The position numbers were made by a program, and so were the translations under genes. A DNA stretch of 64,000 nucleotides from Luscinia megarhynchos (Eukaryota; Chordata; Aves; Passeriformes; Turdidae), in NCBI GenBank assembly GCA_034336665.1, contig CM067585.1, forward strand, positions 3,467,731-3,531,730, read 5' to 3'. The notes under the pieces were generated by a model, which was not told where the DNA came from, made no database searches, and saw nothing but the letters and a program-made list of their open reading frames with translations. Numbering within the stretch: the first letter of the stretch is position 1; every line of letters begins with the position of its first letter. Shown here piece by piece: positions 42,835 through 54,480 of the stretch.

Positions 42835-45800
42835 TAGTGGTGGAGAGGGGGCAGAGGAGCTCCCTCCTCACCTCCTGCACACCCAGCCCCTAAAACCCCA
42901 AAAAGTCCAGCCCCAGCCTTCACTGTCACCCATGCCCTGACCCCAATCCTTCCTGAGATGTTCCACTGCCCGTCTTGGGGAGAGCCCTCCTTTCCTCTCT
43001 GCCCCAGGGACAGGCCCTGGGCAGGTCCTTTCCCTGGTCCCATCCCTCCCATGACCCACAGCAGTGAAAATGAAACTTCATTTTCTTCTGAAAAGGGTCC
43101 CTGAAACACTGAGGGTGGGAGCACAGGAGTGTCAGGCACTTGCTGCTGGGAAGATTTCTTCATGACACAAAATTACTGAGTTTTCAGATCTGCCCAAATA
43201 GAGAACAGAAATGGAAATTGGAAAGCTCCAATTGGAAATGAAGTTCCTTTTGGTACCTCCTTGTCTGTAATTCAGCTGCTGTTTTTAAAACCATCCTGAG
43301 ATGTCCGGAGTTTGCATTTATTGCCATTTTAATTTGTTAAGCTTTTAAAAAATTTTCTCCTGTCTTTCTCCTACACGAGGTGTCATTAGTGCAGCAATTA
43401 ACCGACTTGGTGACTAAAGATGTGTGATGAGCAGTTGTTGTATCCCAGCATTGACTGATTTCCAGTTCCAGCAGCCACAGCCCTGGCTGGCTGTGGTTTG
43501 TACACACATACCTCTGAGCCTGATTGGCAAGTTGGGATGAATCACAGATAAAGCTCGATTTTGCTTAAAAAGAAATACTCCTAGATATCAATATTAGCAC
43601 TTAAAAGAAGTATTTCCTTGAAAAAAAATATTGCATTTTCAGAGCAGGGGTGACAGCCAGGACAGACCAACAGGGTGAGGGCTGTGGCCCCTCTGCCAGT
43701 ATTGTTCCAGCCACAAGGGAAGCAGCCCAGAGCCCATCCTTCCACTGCTCCAAGGCTGAAGCTGCTCCAGCATTACCTGCAGCCTGTAGCAATCTCCAAC
43801 CTTTATACGTTAATCTGTAAAACAGACAAAGAGCTTTTCCAGCCTTTCATGTGCTGAATGACAGGCCCTGCTCTCTCCCCAGCATTTCCTCTGACTCACT
43901 CATTGCAAGCTATTTTAGAATGTGCTCATGACAAAAAATATGTTTTGATCTTTACTCTTGTGAGTAAATAGAGAAACTCCCCTTCTGGGTATTTGAAAAT
44001 GATTTCTTTTCTTTCCACCCCATGTCCAAGGAGTCCCTATGCTCTGCTCTGCAAAAGTTTTTACACAGAAACAAGCAGGACTCACCCAAGCTGTTCCTGC
44101 AATAAAGTTTTCACTGCAGCTAGGTCAGGGACACAAGCCAAGCAAGAAAACCAAATCACTGATTTTATCACCATGCAAGGAACTTTTTGCCCCTTTTGTG
44201 AGCTGTCCTGTTCACAGACATTGCTCTCCTCTCTCTATCTGCAGCCACAGACTAGACGGAATGCCAGGGAAAGCCTTCTCCATTCTCCGGCTCACAGGAT
44301 AAGTGAAGGCATGGGAGCAGAGATGCTGAAATCCTGCATCCTAATGTGATGTTGCTGTGCAACCAGAGCAGAGCAGGAGCTGCTGGGAGAGGTGCCTAGG
44401 GGAGCAGAACCTGCACAGCACCAGTTTCTCCTCCCCAGTGCTGCCTCCAGGACAGCAGCTGCTGCCAGAGCGAGCCCTGGGCTTGTTTTGCTTCATCCAT
44501 ACATCCTGGTAGGCCTCCCATACATTCCTGATTATTCTGCCCAACATCTGTTCACAATTTGTTTCTAATACCTCGCTCTGCTCCTCCTTGCCTGACTCTG
44601 GATGTCGAGTTAAATTCTTGTGCAGACCTGGGGCAAAGGAGCTGGAGAAGGCACCCACTCCATCCCCTGTGCCCAGTATAGAGCCAGTGGCGTTTTTGGA
44701 AGGTGAATCTGGGATCACAGGTTCCCTGTGAGACACCAGGGCAGTTGGATGGGAGGACAGGTCCATCTAAATTCCTACCCCAGCCCACCAAGGTGGCAGC
44801 TGCTGTGTGGCTGCCCAGGCTTGGCTCATATCAGTGGGCATTAAAGAACCTTAATGTCAACTTCTGAAATGACAAAGTCAGCCCTGAGTTGTTCTGCTCG
44901 TACACAGATGCAAGTGAGAGCCAAACACTGCCCCGAGTTTGCAGAATGCTTTGTATCCTCTGGAGCAAAAGGCAGATACAAACTCCTGGGTGGGTGCCAG
45001 GTGGTAATGGTAAGCAGATGGCAGAAGACTGCTGAGAGAGGATGGGTTTATTTACTTGCTTATTCATTTATAGACCATATTTTGGAGAAAGAAAATGAGC
45101 ATGGCTTTGTACATCTGCACTCAAAGAGGAGAGGCCTGGGAACAGGCCAGGGCTGCCTGTGCGTCTCCTGCCTCCCCCCCTGCTCTCCACGTTTATCTGC
45201 AGGTGGATGGGGAGTGGCTTCATCTCCAGCACAGTCCTGCAAAGCTGGGCTTGATCTGAGTGCAGAGCTGGGATATGAAAACTGATAATGAGCACATCAG
45301 AACTACAGCAACGTGCACAGAGAGGGGCTTGCCTGCCTCTGTGTCACCAGTCCCAGGGATGTTCCTTGCCCCTGTGGCGAACCAGGAATCCCACACCCTC
45401 TCCAGCAGCCTGTTCTCCACCCACTGTCCCTGGCTGACAATCTTTTCCAACACAAGTGCTCAGAGTGAGGATCCTGCTCTCTCCCATCTTCACATCCCTC
45501 TCTGCTTGTGCCCTCATGAGAGACCCTTCTATCTCATCCCACAACTCCTCTCTGCCGCAAAAACATCCCCAGTGATAGGAAATCCTGTCCCACCCCCAAG
45601 TACTTTAAACCTCACCTCCAATACTGGAGCATTCCTAAAAGAGCAGGAGCTGCTGTACCAAGCCCAGAGCAATCCAGGGGCTCTCAGGGCAGTTTGCCCT
45701 GACAGTTACCCCAAACAACTCGTGGTGGGTGTCAAAAGGACCTGCTCACATGAGACCGCAGGGGTCTTGTTGGGGTAAACCTCCACAACACACAGAGCTG

Positions 45801-46819
45801 ATGTGAGAGAAAACCTCTCCAAGTACCTGCCCTTGCTCCATCTCACTCCCCCAGAGCTGCTGGCTGAGGCACGAACACTTTTGCCTTTCAACTTGAGTTA
45901 AATTACAAAGTAATTAACTCAACAAAAGCTCAGGAGTTCCTTGGCACATGTGCCTGTCTCATGCACTGCTGCCAGTGTCCTTTTGTCCCTCCACTGGCTT
46001 TTGCTGGCTGTGCTGAGATGTAACAGAGCTTCACATCCCTTCCCTCCTCCTTCCATGCATTTCTTGGATCACTGGGTGAAACAACCTCAAGCCTGACCTC
46101 AGGCTCAGCCATCCTTGGCCTGGGTGACCTGGCACCTTTAGTCTCAGGGTTAGCAGAGGGAGATGGCAGAAGGGATGGGTCCAGCACTTTGGGTTTCCCC
46201 TGCCCTTCCCAGTGGGGTTTTCTCTGAGCACTGTGGGGGAAGGTGCTGGTGACGCCCTGCCCAGCCCTGGCACCTTTTCCCCACCTCAGCTGCGAAAGTC
46301 TGGGAGTGCCATTGCTCAGCAGCACCAGTCCAGCTGCTAATGGAGCTTTTCTTCCTCTCTTATGTTTTTTGCTGTTAGGAATTAGCATTAATTATGTTTG
46401 TCTTCTCCAGGGGGAATACAAACAAAACCTGCCAGCACATGTCATCTCCAGTGCACTTAGCCCTGCTGCAGTTCCACAGAGGAGCCTCTGATCCCTGCAC
46501 CCCCTCCTGCAGCTGCTGTTTTGGGGTGCAGAGAGGAGGCATGGCTGCAGGGGTGATGGTAACCAGGCCTGCCTCACCTCCCTGCAGGTGGGCAGGAAGC
46601 TGGGGCAGCAGAGCCTTTGGGAAGGAGCTCACCCAGAAGCCATAGAAAAGGATTTTGGGAGCCAGGAGAGGAGGAAATGGGGTGATGAAGGAACATGGAG
46701 CCTGACAAACCCCTCAATACCCTCAATACCCATCTGGCCACTCCAGGCCAGGCATTGCTGCAGTGGGTGAGCCATCGTCTCATCCCAGAACCGTATCTGG
46801 CTCCCACTCTGCTCTCACT
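42835..46819. other. Gene desert segment
   Basis: No supported gene. A 141-codon minus-strand frame at 44341-44766 was considered and not accepted. AT-rich stretches at 43.25-43.45 kb may be regulatory. Confidence 0.4.
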
Positions 46820-47075
46820 GTACGTTCTTCCCTTTCTTGATGAAAAGAAGATCTTTTCTGATTGAACTAATTACGCTGATTGAATTTCCTCCCTCTCTGT
46901 GTCTCTGAGTGTGAAAGGTTTCCTTAATTTGATGGGGGTAATTGTTATGCACACACTGTCAGATGTTAATGCAATTCTGTGATTGACAGGTAATCAGCAC
47001 ATCAGCTGTACAAAAAGAGTGAATAAGTCTGTAATTTTATTTCCCCTGATTCCACCGTGTGGGATGGCAGGAAAA
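46820..47075. promoter_or_regulatory. Candidate conserved noncoding element (strongest by eye)
   Basis: Dense with transcription-factor-like words: GAACTAATTACGCTGATTG, TTCCTTAATTTGATGGGG, GTAATTGTTATGCACAC, TCTGTGATTGACAGGTAATC. These include homeodomain TAATTA/TAATTG cores, an octamer-like ATGCA word and a TGACAG (MEIS/TGIF) site. There are no repeats or coding pattern. This texture is typical of ultraconserved developmental enhancers, but no alignment was made. Confidence 0.32.
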
Positions 47076-47994
47076 TCTAAATTAGCAATCGGGGAAGGCA
47101 ACCCTGCTCCAGTGCGAGCTGCTCCAGCCCGGGGGATGGCTGGGGCCGGGATTGCAAGGGCTCCCCTGGCTCTGAGGGACCCAGCTGCAAACACCTGGCT
47201 CGCTGCTGAGCCTCGGGGCAGTTTTGTCCTTTTGGAGTCCAGACCTGCTCCCAGGGCAGCGTCTGCGCACAGCGTGTACGGCTGCAGCAGGAACGCGCTT
47301 CCTACAGAGAGAGGCAGAATTCCCTCAGGAACCTCAGTGCTTGGTTCCTCCGGGATACCCGTGAGCCACGCAGGGTCCCTGGGCTTTGCTGTAGCTATGG
47401 GACCATCCCGAGGCAAGAGCTCACACTGCCAGCAGCTGCCCCCGGCAAAGCGAGGCAGAGGAAATAATTGGTGTCCAGGTGCTCCCCTGGGCTCACCTGC
47501 AGCGGCGGGGAGGGGAGGTCAGGCAGCAGCTTGGAGATTGTCACTTCGCAGCTTTTATCGGGCTGGCAGAGCTGAGTGACAGAGGGAGAAGGAGCTCAGC
47601 GCTCCCGCCAGCATCTGACAGCGGTGCCCGATCCATTTACTGCTCGTCAGCTCCTGACGAGCCCCAGACAGGCACGGGGGAGCCATGCCAAGAACTCCCT
47701 CCAGAACATTTTCAGAAGCCTTCTTACATTCCTTCTTTTCTTTCTTTAGTAAGAGTCTGGTGTAATTTTTTGCTCATTTCTGGATCCCAGGATATCGCTG
47801 CACAGCAGTGATATCAGGCACGTGTGCACACAGCGATTTGCTCTGGCTATGGGGGCTGAGGAGTGCGAATGTCTGACACACACCCCGGGCACAGCCCCCG
47901 GAGCTGGGGGGAAGAAACGCGCACTGACAAAACCATTCCCAATGTTGCTGCATCCTCCTGCTCCCCCCGTGAGATGGAATTCATGCTCGATGGG
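47076..47994. other. Intergenic, GC-rich
   Basis: Somewhat CpG-rich sequence between a candidate enhancer and LTR copy B. A 198-codon plus frame (46983-47579) has no recognisable domain and is not accepted. Confidence 0.35.
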
Positions 47995-48368
47995 TGTGGA
48001 CCCTGCTGAAGGCTCGTGGGGAACCTAATCTGGTTTTTCCCAGGCCGTTGACTTTTCTCAGCTCCAGCCTGGATCTTTCCCAGGCTGGGAATCTTTCTCA
48101 GAGACAAAACAAGGGAAGGTAGAAAGAAAACACAGATAGACACCTGGTGTTGACCACCGAGCCGCGTGTCTTGGGATATTTTGCAGAATATGTTTTCATG
48201 TTTTCAAAGAGGTGTTACCTTCTTTGACCAATGAGTCTTTTCTACTTTGTTTTTCGCGATCTCCCTTATATAAATGCCATGGCTTTGCAATAAATCGCTC
48301 CTTCTTGCTGCTTGGAAGAGGAGTCGTGTTGCTGTGTTTTTTTGCTGCTTCCCATCCCCGCAGTGACA
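47995..48368 (+). mobile_element. Solo LTR of an endogenous retrovirus, copy B, with target-site duplication
   Basis: 374 bp beginning TGTGGACCC and ending GCAGTGACA, that is TG...CA. It is flanked on both sides by GATGGG (47989-47994 and 48369-48374). A 6 bp duplication is the ERVK (class II) pattern. TATATAAATGCC and GCAATAAATCGC mark promoter and polyadenylation signals. No internal genes remain, so it arose by LTR-LTR recombination. It is closely related to copy A and, more distantly, to the fragment at 52.05 kb. Confidence 0.92.
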
Positions 48369-49219
48369 GATGGGTGAAACAAAGCCTGTGCCCCTGGAGC
48401 GGGTGCTCCAGGTACCTCCTGCCCTGGGCTGCCCGTCACTAAAAACCTCCGGAGATCCCGGAGGAAAAGGCGAGGGGGCCGCCCCATCCCAGTATAAGGC
48501 AGGGCTGGGGGCTTGGGAACCTCCAGCTCAGGATGGCTGATGGCAGACAGCAGGGAAAAGGAGAGGCAGCGGTCCGTGAGCAGCTTCCACGCAGCGCGGT
48601 ATTAACATAAAAAAGAGTCAAATCCCTCGTATGAAGAGCTGGGAGTGAATAGCTACATTTACCATTAGTAAGATTTATCTGAAATACTTAAAATCCCTTT
48701 TGGAAGGATTTTAGTCTTTAGGAGGCTGGTTCTCTCCCCCAGAGCGTGTATAAACCAGGCTATTCAAGGCAAAAAAAAAAAAAAAAAAAAAAATCCCTGC
48801 TGATTGGGATGCGGAGCGCTGCCCTGCACTTCAATGGGATTGAGCAGGGGATGAGCCAGCGAGGAGCTCTGCCCATCACAGAGATGATACGGGAGACTCA
48901 AGGAGCTTAGGGGTACTTAGGGAAAGAAACAGGGTGTGAGAGGAGAAGATTAGAGCAGGACCTCTCTGTAGTCAATAAATCCCAAGGAAAAGCTGAGACT
49001 GCTACACTGGCAGAGTTCCCCTTGCACTGTAGAACATATAAAGCACCATCTCCAGCCAAAAGGATGCATGACATCGCAGAAAATTAGGCAGATATTCTTT
49101 ATCCATCGTAAGTCACGTGCAAAATAAATTGCAAAAGGGCGACAGCAGGAGCAGCTGGTAAAGACAGATTAAAAATCAGATTCAGACAAGCTCTCCAGGC
49201 GAAAAACGATATTTAGGAT
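48369..49219. other. Intergenic, includes poly(A) run
   Basis: An uninterrupted run of 23 A's lies at 48771-48793. The remainder is unique, with AT-rich parts at 48.6-48.74 and 49.05-49.2 kb. No gene is seen. Confidence 0.45.
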
Positions 49220-49640
49220 TAGGCTGCTAATTTGTAATCACAGACGGGGATGGGGCTGCGCTGTCAGGCAGTGTACAAGGGCTGGAGGAGGAGCACAGGG
49301 GCTGCGTGCGGAGCCGGGAGCGGGGGATTGCGCCGGGAGGAAAATTCCCATGCCCGGGGGAAGGAAAATTCGAAAATTCCCATGGCCGGGCGAAGCGGGT
49401 TCTTTTGGGAGGAGCTGAAATACTAACTGAAGTGCTGCATAGAGCAGCAGTGCTCGGCTCCCAGGCCGGCGGGCGAGCTGCGGAGCTGCCGGAGCTGCCG
49501 GAGCTGCCGGAGCTGCCGGAGCTGCCGGTGCCGTTGCCCGCAGAACTGTAGGTGGCAATCGCACCTTGCGATGCGGGGAGGCGAGAGCTCCGTCCGCAGG
49601 CTCTGCCCGAGGACTGCGAGCTGGGGAAGGGGCTGCACAG
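49220..49640. promoter_or_regulatory. CpG-rich patch of unknown assignment
   Basis: CpG and GC content jump over about 400 bp. It contains two near-copies of GAAAATTCCCATG(G)CCSGG (at about 49340 and 49371) and a 9 bp repeat. No coding exon is recognisable although open frames exist on both strands. It may mark a promoter of a noncoding transcript or an orphan CpG island. Confidence 0.4.
49482..49528. repeat. (GGAGCTGCC)n 9 bp repeat, five copies
   Basis: GGAGCTGCC is repeated perfectly five times inside the CpG-rich patch. Being a multiple of three it gives ELPELP or SSGSSG-like peptides in the open frames, which inflates their apparent coding potential. Confidence 0.95.
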
Positions 49641-52044
49641 CCCCCAGAGCCCCCCATTCACCTGGGAAAGGGTCTCATATCGTTGCAGGCTTGCTGCGCT
49701 CGAACAAAGAGCCGATGTTACTTTCTGAGCAGGGCATAATTTCCAGACAGCAAAACCTTTCCCTCCGGCTGCTGAACCCTTGCAGATTCTATTTTCCAGC
49801 GGCAAACGGTCTCGGGGCCGTGCACACACAAGCCACACGCCCTGGGGACATGGAAGAGGTGACAAATTGTTCGGCAGCTCTCTGTTTTAGGCACTGCTGG
49901 AAGCATCACTCGCTGCCACCTCCCAGCAGGTGCCACCTCAGTGCCCTGCCTGGGCAGGGCTGGGGACAGCCAGGACACCTCAGGGCTGTGCGGGCAGTGC
50001 CTGACCCGGCTCCAGCACAGCCTTGGTGCCACCAGCTCTGCCCCCGACCTGCTCACGCGTGTCCGTGGCTGTTTCTGCCTGAGTGCTCCTGCAGTGACCC
50101 TCGGCTGGTGCTGATGTCCCATCTCCACACCCTCACCGTGACAGCTCTGGCAGTGCCCAGGGCTATCCTGAGAGCTGGCAGGCTGTGACAGGCTTTAGTG
50201 ACACTTCCCTCCGAGCCTGCACGCCCGGGGGCTGCTATAGCTCTGTGTGCCCCCAGCGTGATCTTCCCCCAGCAGCCACACACTGGTCCAGCAGGGCTCA
50301 GAGAACCCCTGGGGATGATTTCTGTCTGCTCTCACACCTCTGCTTTCTCTCCATGTGGCACCTGTGCTGTTCTGCTCTGGCACAGACCCGTGTGCTGCTC
50401 CTGACAGACACTGTGAGGCAACGTCCAGGGTTTGACACCTTTCTCTCCCCTTCAACCTCCTGTTCCCACCCCTCACTTCACAGTTCATCAGCCACACCTT
50501 TAATTTAAGGAAGGAAACCCCAGATGCTTCCGAGCATTGCTTACACTGAGTCATCCCGCCGCTGGAGCAGCACACACTTCCCTGGGCAGGGATGAAAACC
50601 AGCCACAAGAGCTATAAATCACTCCTGTTTGCCAGGCTGCCCAGGCATGAAATAGCCTCTCAGCTGCTCCAAGGGCTGCCAGGCTCGGCACTGTGGGATG
50701 TGGCTCTGCCTGTGCCGGCAGCCAGAGGCACCTCCTGCCACAGCCAGACCCGGCTCTGCTGTGCTCAGGCCGAGTTTGCCTCTGGGGAAGCAGCTTTGGT
50801 TCCCGTCCCATTCCTGTACCTAATGGGAGAAAGGATTTCCTGCAAAACTATTTGTAATGGGTGGCCAAAGACTCTGAATTTTTCATCCCCCTTCCCTTAT
50901 CCTGAGGAAGACCTGACACCAAACCCGAGGGAAAAGCAAACACTCGAGCCTGTATCTCTGAGATGAGGAAGCTGCGAAGGAAAACATTGGCTTGAAAAAG
51001 TTCCATGAGCACCAAGCACTGAGGTGCTCAGGAAGGGACAGGAATGCTGGAAAGGGCAGAGCAGGAGTGACAGCAACTGCAGAAGGGATGAGCTGGAGCA
51101 ACCCCGAACTGCAGAGGTATTTGGGCACTGAATCTGTCCTGGGGTGGCTTCTTAATTCCCTGGAGAAGAGCTGAGGCAGCCCCAGGGGCACGGGCAGTTG
51201 GTGACAGCTCCTGCCAGGGGCTGCAGCACTGCTCAGGCTGTGTGACACCTACACATTTTTTGGGGGCTGTGTGACATCTGCACCCCTCTGTGTGACACCC
51301 ACACCCCTCCGTGAGGCTGTGCCATGGCATAGGGCTGGTCTGTGCTGGAATTGGGGATCTCACTCCCAGGCTGCCACAGCTCGACAAGCCCAGCGTGAAG
51401 CAGCCAAAGCAGAGGCAGTGTTAAGTTCTTTTCTGGGATGTTAATAACATCACAGCACTCCAGCACATGCATAAGAGCCTCGGGTGAGAGTCAAGTGTCA
51501 TCCAGATGGTTTTCTCTGCCCTGTAGCACCTCGTGTCCTTTCCCTGCCTCGCCCCTAGCCCTCTCTGAGCTGAGTGCCTCGGGCTAATGCTATCACTGCA
51601 GGCAGCTGTTCTCTGCTTCCCATTTCCACCGCAGGAATTCCTTTGCCTCCCCCAGACCTCTCCTGCCTGCAAAGGAGCTAGGGGCTAATGCTGGTACAGC
51701 TCTGAGCATCCTTCCCGGGCAGGGCATTGTCATATCCATCAAAATCCAGGAATAGAAGCAGGACTGAAGGCACTCTCTCTTTTCCAGCTCCCCACCTGAC
51801 TTACTCCTTCTGAAGGAGGGTCTTGGGGCAGTGAGGAGCCACCAAACTCCATAGGAACCGTGGTCATTCCCCCAATGACTTCTGTGGGTCAGTGCTGTGG
51901 CAGGCTGAGGGCACCAGTGTGCCTCCCATTGTCGTTGGATGCTGCTGGGAACTAGGGAAAAAGCAGCCTTGAAGCCTTGAGCTCCTCAGGCTGCACAAGG
52001 ACAAGAAATTATAACAACGATCATGCACCTCAGGGTGCGTGAGA
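49641..52044. other. Gene desert segment
   Basis: No supported gene. Long open frames around 49.57-50.19 kb and 50.88-51.39 kb are continuations of GC-rich composition without domains. A short CTGTGTGACA(C/T)C word repeat lies at 51.24-51.31 kb. Confidence 0.4.
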
Positions 52045-52230
52045 GCCATGTGAGTGTCTGGTGATATTTTGCAGAAAGCATGTTTTCAAAGAGGTGTTGC
52101 CTTCTTTGACCAATGAGTCTTTTCTATTCTGTTTTGCACGTACTACCCTAAATATGTGTAGTGTTTCTTTAAAAAAATTCTCTCTCTTACTTCTTCATTA
52201 CAAAAGGAACTGTGTTGCATTATCCTTTTT
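52045..52230 (+). mobile_element. LTR fragment, copy C (diverged, 5'-truncated)
   Basis: Shares GATATTTTGCAG, TTTTCAAAGAGGTGTTGCCT and GACCAATGAGTCTTTTCTA with copies A and B in the same order and strand. It then diverges, keeping only a weak match over the polyadenylation region. The 5' half present in the other two is missing. Confidence 0.75.
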
Positions 52231-53129
52231 GCCACTCTCCTATAGCCAAAATGCAACATCCCATTGAGGAGTTCTGGGTCAGAACCTTAAGAATGCGGAG
52301 GTGCTGAGAACAGAAATTCCTGGGAGCAGCCCCTTTCTTCAAAATATTTAGAATTTTTGTCAAAAAAAGGCTGACAACACCCAAACTGACTCTTTTGGAC
52401 TGGCTTCTCATGCTCTGCAGTTTTCAGCCAACATTTTTCAGTGGGTTTTGGCAGAAAATCTTTGGGTTTTGACAGTTGTTCTTTTCTCAATGATAAGCTG
52501 ACATCTTCCATTACCATTTTTTAAAAAGAAAATCTGAGTTTTGATTGTTAGAAAAAAAGACACTGATTTTCAAAAACTTTCCAGAACTGAAATTATCAGT
52601 GGTCAGCACAAGCCAATCTGTTGGGCCACTGGGAGCTGCTGGGAGAGCTCAGGCAGGGGAAGGGGAATGGGGGATAGAGCATGACCTTCCCATTCTTCAC
52701 AGCCAGGAACAGCAGATTTACTCATGGCATTTCAAACACTTGTGTCACCATTGCCTTCTGCCTCCAAGGCTGCAAATTCATTGACTTTGTCAAGGCCTGG
52801 GAAGAAGAAAGCAGAGTTCAGTTTCTGCCTCAGCTTTGGGGTCTCCTCTGGTCCAGACAAAGCATCACTGAGCTCCCTCCATAAATGGAGATGGTATCAC
52901 ACATCTCTACCTGATAAAAACAGATTTATTCCCCCAGAGCTCTCCTGGGAAAAACCCTGAATGCCCCTTCTCCGGCTCAGCTGCCCAAAGTGTCCAGTTT
53001 GTCCCTCCCAGGACTCCATTCCTGAGCTCCAACTCCTGTCTGACCTCCCATCCCCAGCAGAGGGAAGAGGATGAGCCCAGGTCAGAGGGATTGGACTGTC
53101 ACCCGTGTGAATCATCAGCATTAATGTTG
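52231..53129. other. Intergenic, no feature seen
   Basis: Unique sequence with no recognisable exon, RNA gene or repeat family. Confidence 0.35.
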
Positions 53130-53420
53130 CCCTGACATGGTTCTTTACAATTTACTGCATGTGATGGACTCGGGGAACATCGCTGTTTTAATTACAGCGA
53201 GATGCCAGGCAAGATTGGTTATGCAAGTCAATAAATCACTTGGCTGCACTGATTAAACAGGAGTAATATTTTGAATAAGTGACTGTCTCAGGAATGATCA
53301 TTACAGTATTACATTATCATTCTCCTCTGCATGTATATTGCAAACAAAATTAAATGGAGATGTCAAGTTGCACAGAGACTAGACACTAATTAAGGCAAAA
53401 GCTGTGAGGCCTTTTTCCTC
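53130..53420. promoter_or_regulatory. Candidate conserved noncoding element
   Basis: AT-rich and non-repetitive, with GCTGTTTTAATTACAGCG (a near-palindrome around TTAATTA), GGTTATGCAAGTCAATAAAT (octamer-like), GGAATGATCATTAC and ACACTAATTAAGGC. These motifs suggest a homeobox/POU-bound enhancer. The judgement rests on composition only. Confidence 0.3.
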
Positions 53421-53679
53421 TTTCTCCAAAGGTGAGACTCTGGAGCAGTGACCACTATGAGCACCTGCTACTCAGTGGCTTTTTCCACCTGTTCTCTGGA
53501 TTTAACCCTCACCTGCTGATGACGCCAGAGGCTCCTGAGCTGCACCTGCAAAACAAGCAGACAGATGGAAGGAGGACTGGAGGAAATGTTCACATCAGGC
53601 AAAAAAGAAATTGACATCCTTATGGCAGATCAATGCTCTGCCAGGGAAGGGGTGTGCCCTCCATGGCTGGGAGGAGCCC

Positions 53680-54480
53680 AACTCCAGCCCAGCCCAGTCT
53701 AGCCCTGTAGCTACCAGCCCACTCCAGCCCCAGCCCAAGCACCAATTCCCAGCTTATTGCCTTAATCATTCCATGTATTGATCGATGGATATGTCATTGT
53801 TGATTGATCTAACTGAAATTCCCAGTTTATTATTGATTGACTGAATCTTAACTGCCCAGATTATTGCTGATATTGATGTCCCAATTATTTATGGTAGCTA
53901 TTGCCCATATATTTAAATTGTGATATTATATACTGATACTGCGATATATATATTATATCTATCCTAGCTATTGATGATGACTGACTGATGATGATAGCTG
54001 ATAGGACTGATCCCAGCCCATCCCACTGATGATGATGATGATGCATGAACTAATCGATAGCCTAACTGATGATGACTGATGATTATCGACTAATGATATC
54101 ATAATTATGACTCTAATGATGATGATCGATATCCTATTATGATATGATATTATTATTATTATTGTATTATTATTATATTGAAGCTATCAACTTAATGAGA
54201 TTATTGTAGTATTCGTATTATTGTATTATTATATGTAGTATTAGCCAGCTGGCCAGTAGCCCAGATATTGCTGAATAGCCCTAGCCCACAATCTAGACTA
54301 TGCCTAGTAGTAGCCCAGCCAACTAGCCAATGCCCAGCCAATAGCTAGACCCAATAGCCCAGCCCAGCCCAGCTCCAGCCCTAGCCCAGCCCAGCCCAGC
54401 CCAGCCCAGCCCAACCCAACCCAGCCCAGCCCAGCCCAACCCAACCCAACCCAACCCAACCCAGCCTAGCTCAACCCCCA
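53680..54480. repeat. Degenerate low-complexity block ending in (CCCAG/CCCAA)n
   Basis: It begins with AGCCCAGCCCAGTC-like words, passes through irregular TATTGATTGAT, GATGATGATGATG and TATTATTATTATTG runs, returns to TAGCCCAGC words and ends in a clean pentanucleotide array at about 54360-54475. No unit stays in phase in the middle. It could be a decayed satellite or a poorly resolved assembly stretch. Confidence 0.8.

Noticed and set aside
44341..44766. 141-codon minus frame containing a helix-like Trp/Gln segment
   Set aside because: No recognised domain, no supporting splice sites or promoter. The length is compatible with chance.
46983..47579. 198-codon plus frame
   Set aside because: Spans an AT-rich candidate enhancer and GC-rich sequence with no protein-like conservation signature visible.
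32261..48368. A provirus bounded by LTR copies A and B
   Set aside because: The 15.4 kb between them contains no retroviral gene remnants, and copy B has its own target duplication.
49227..49865. 212-codon minus frame with a Gly/Ser repeat
   Set aside because: The open frame depends on the CpG-rich patch and the 9 bp repeat. No domain or splice support.
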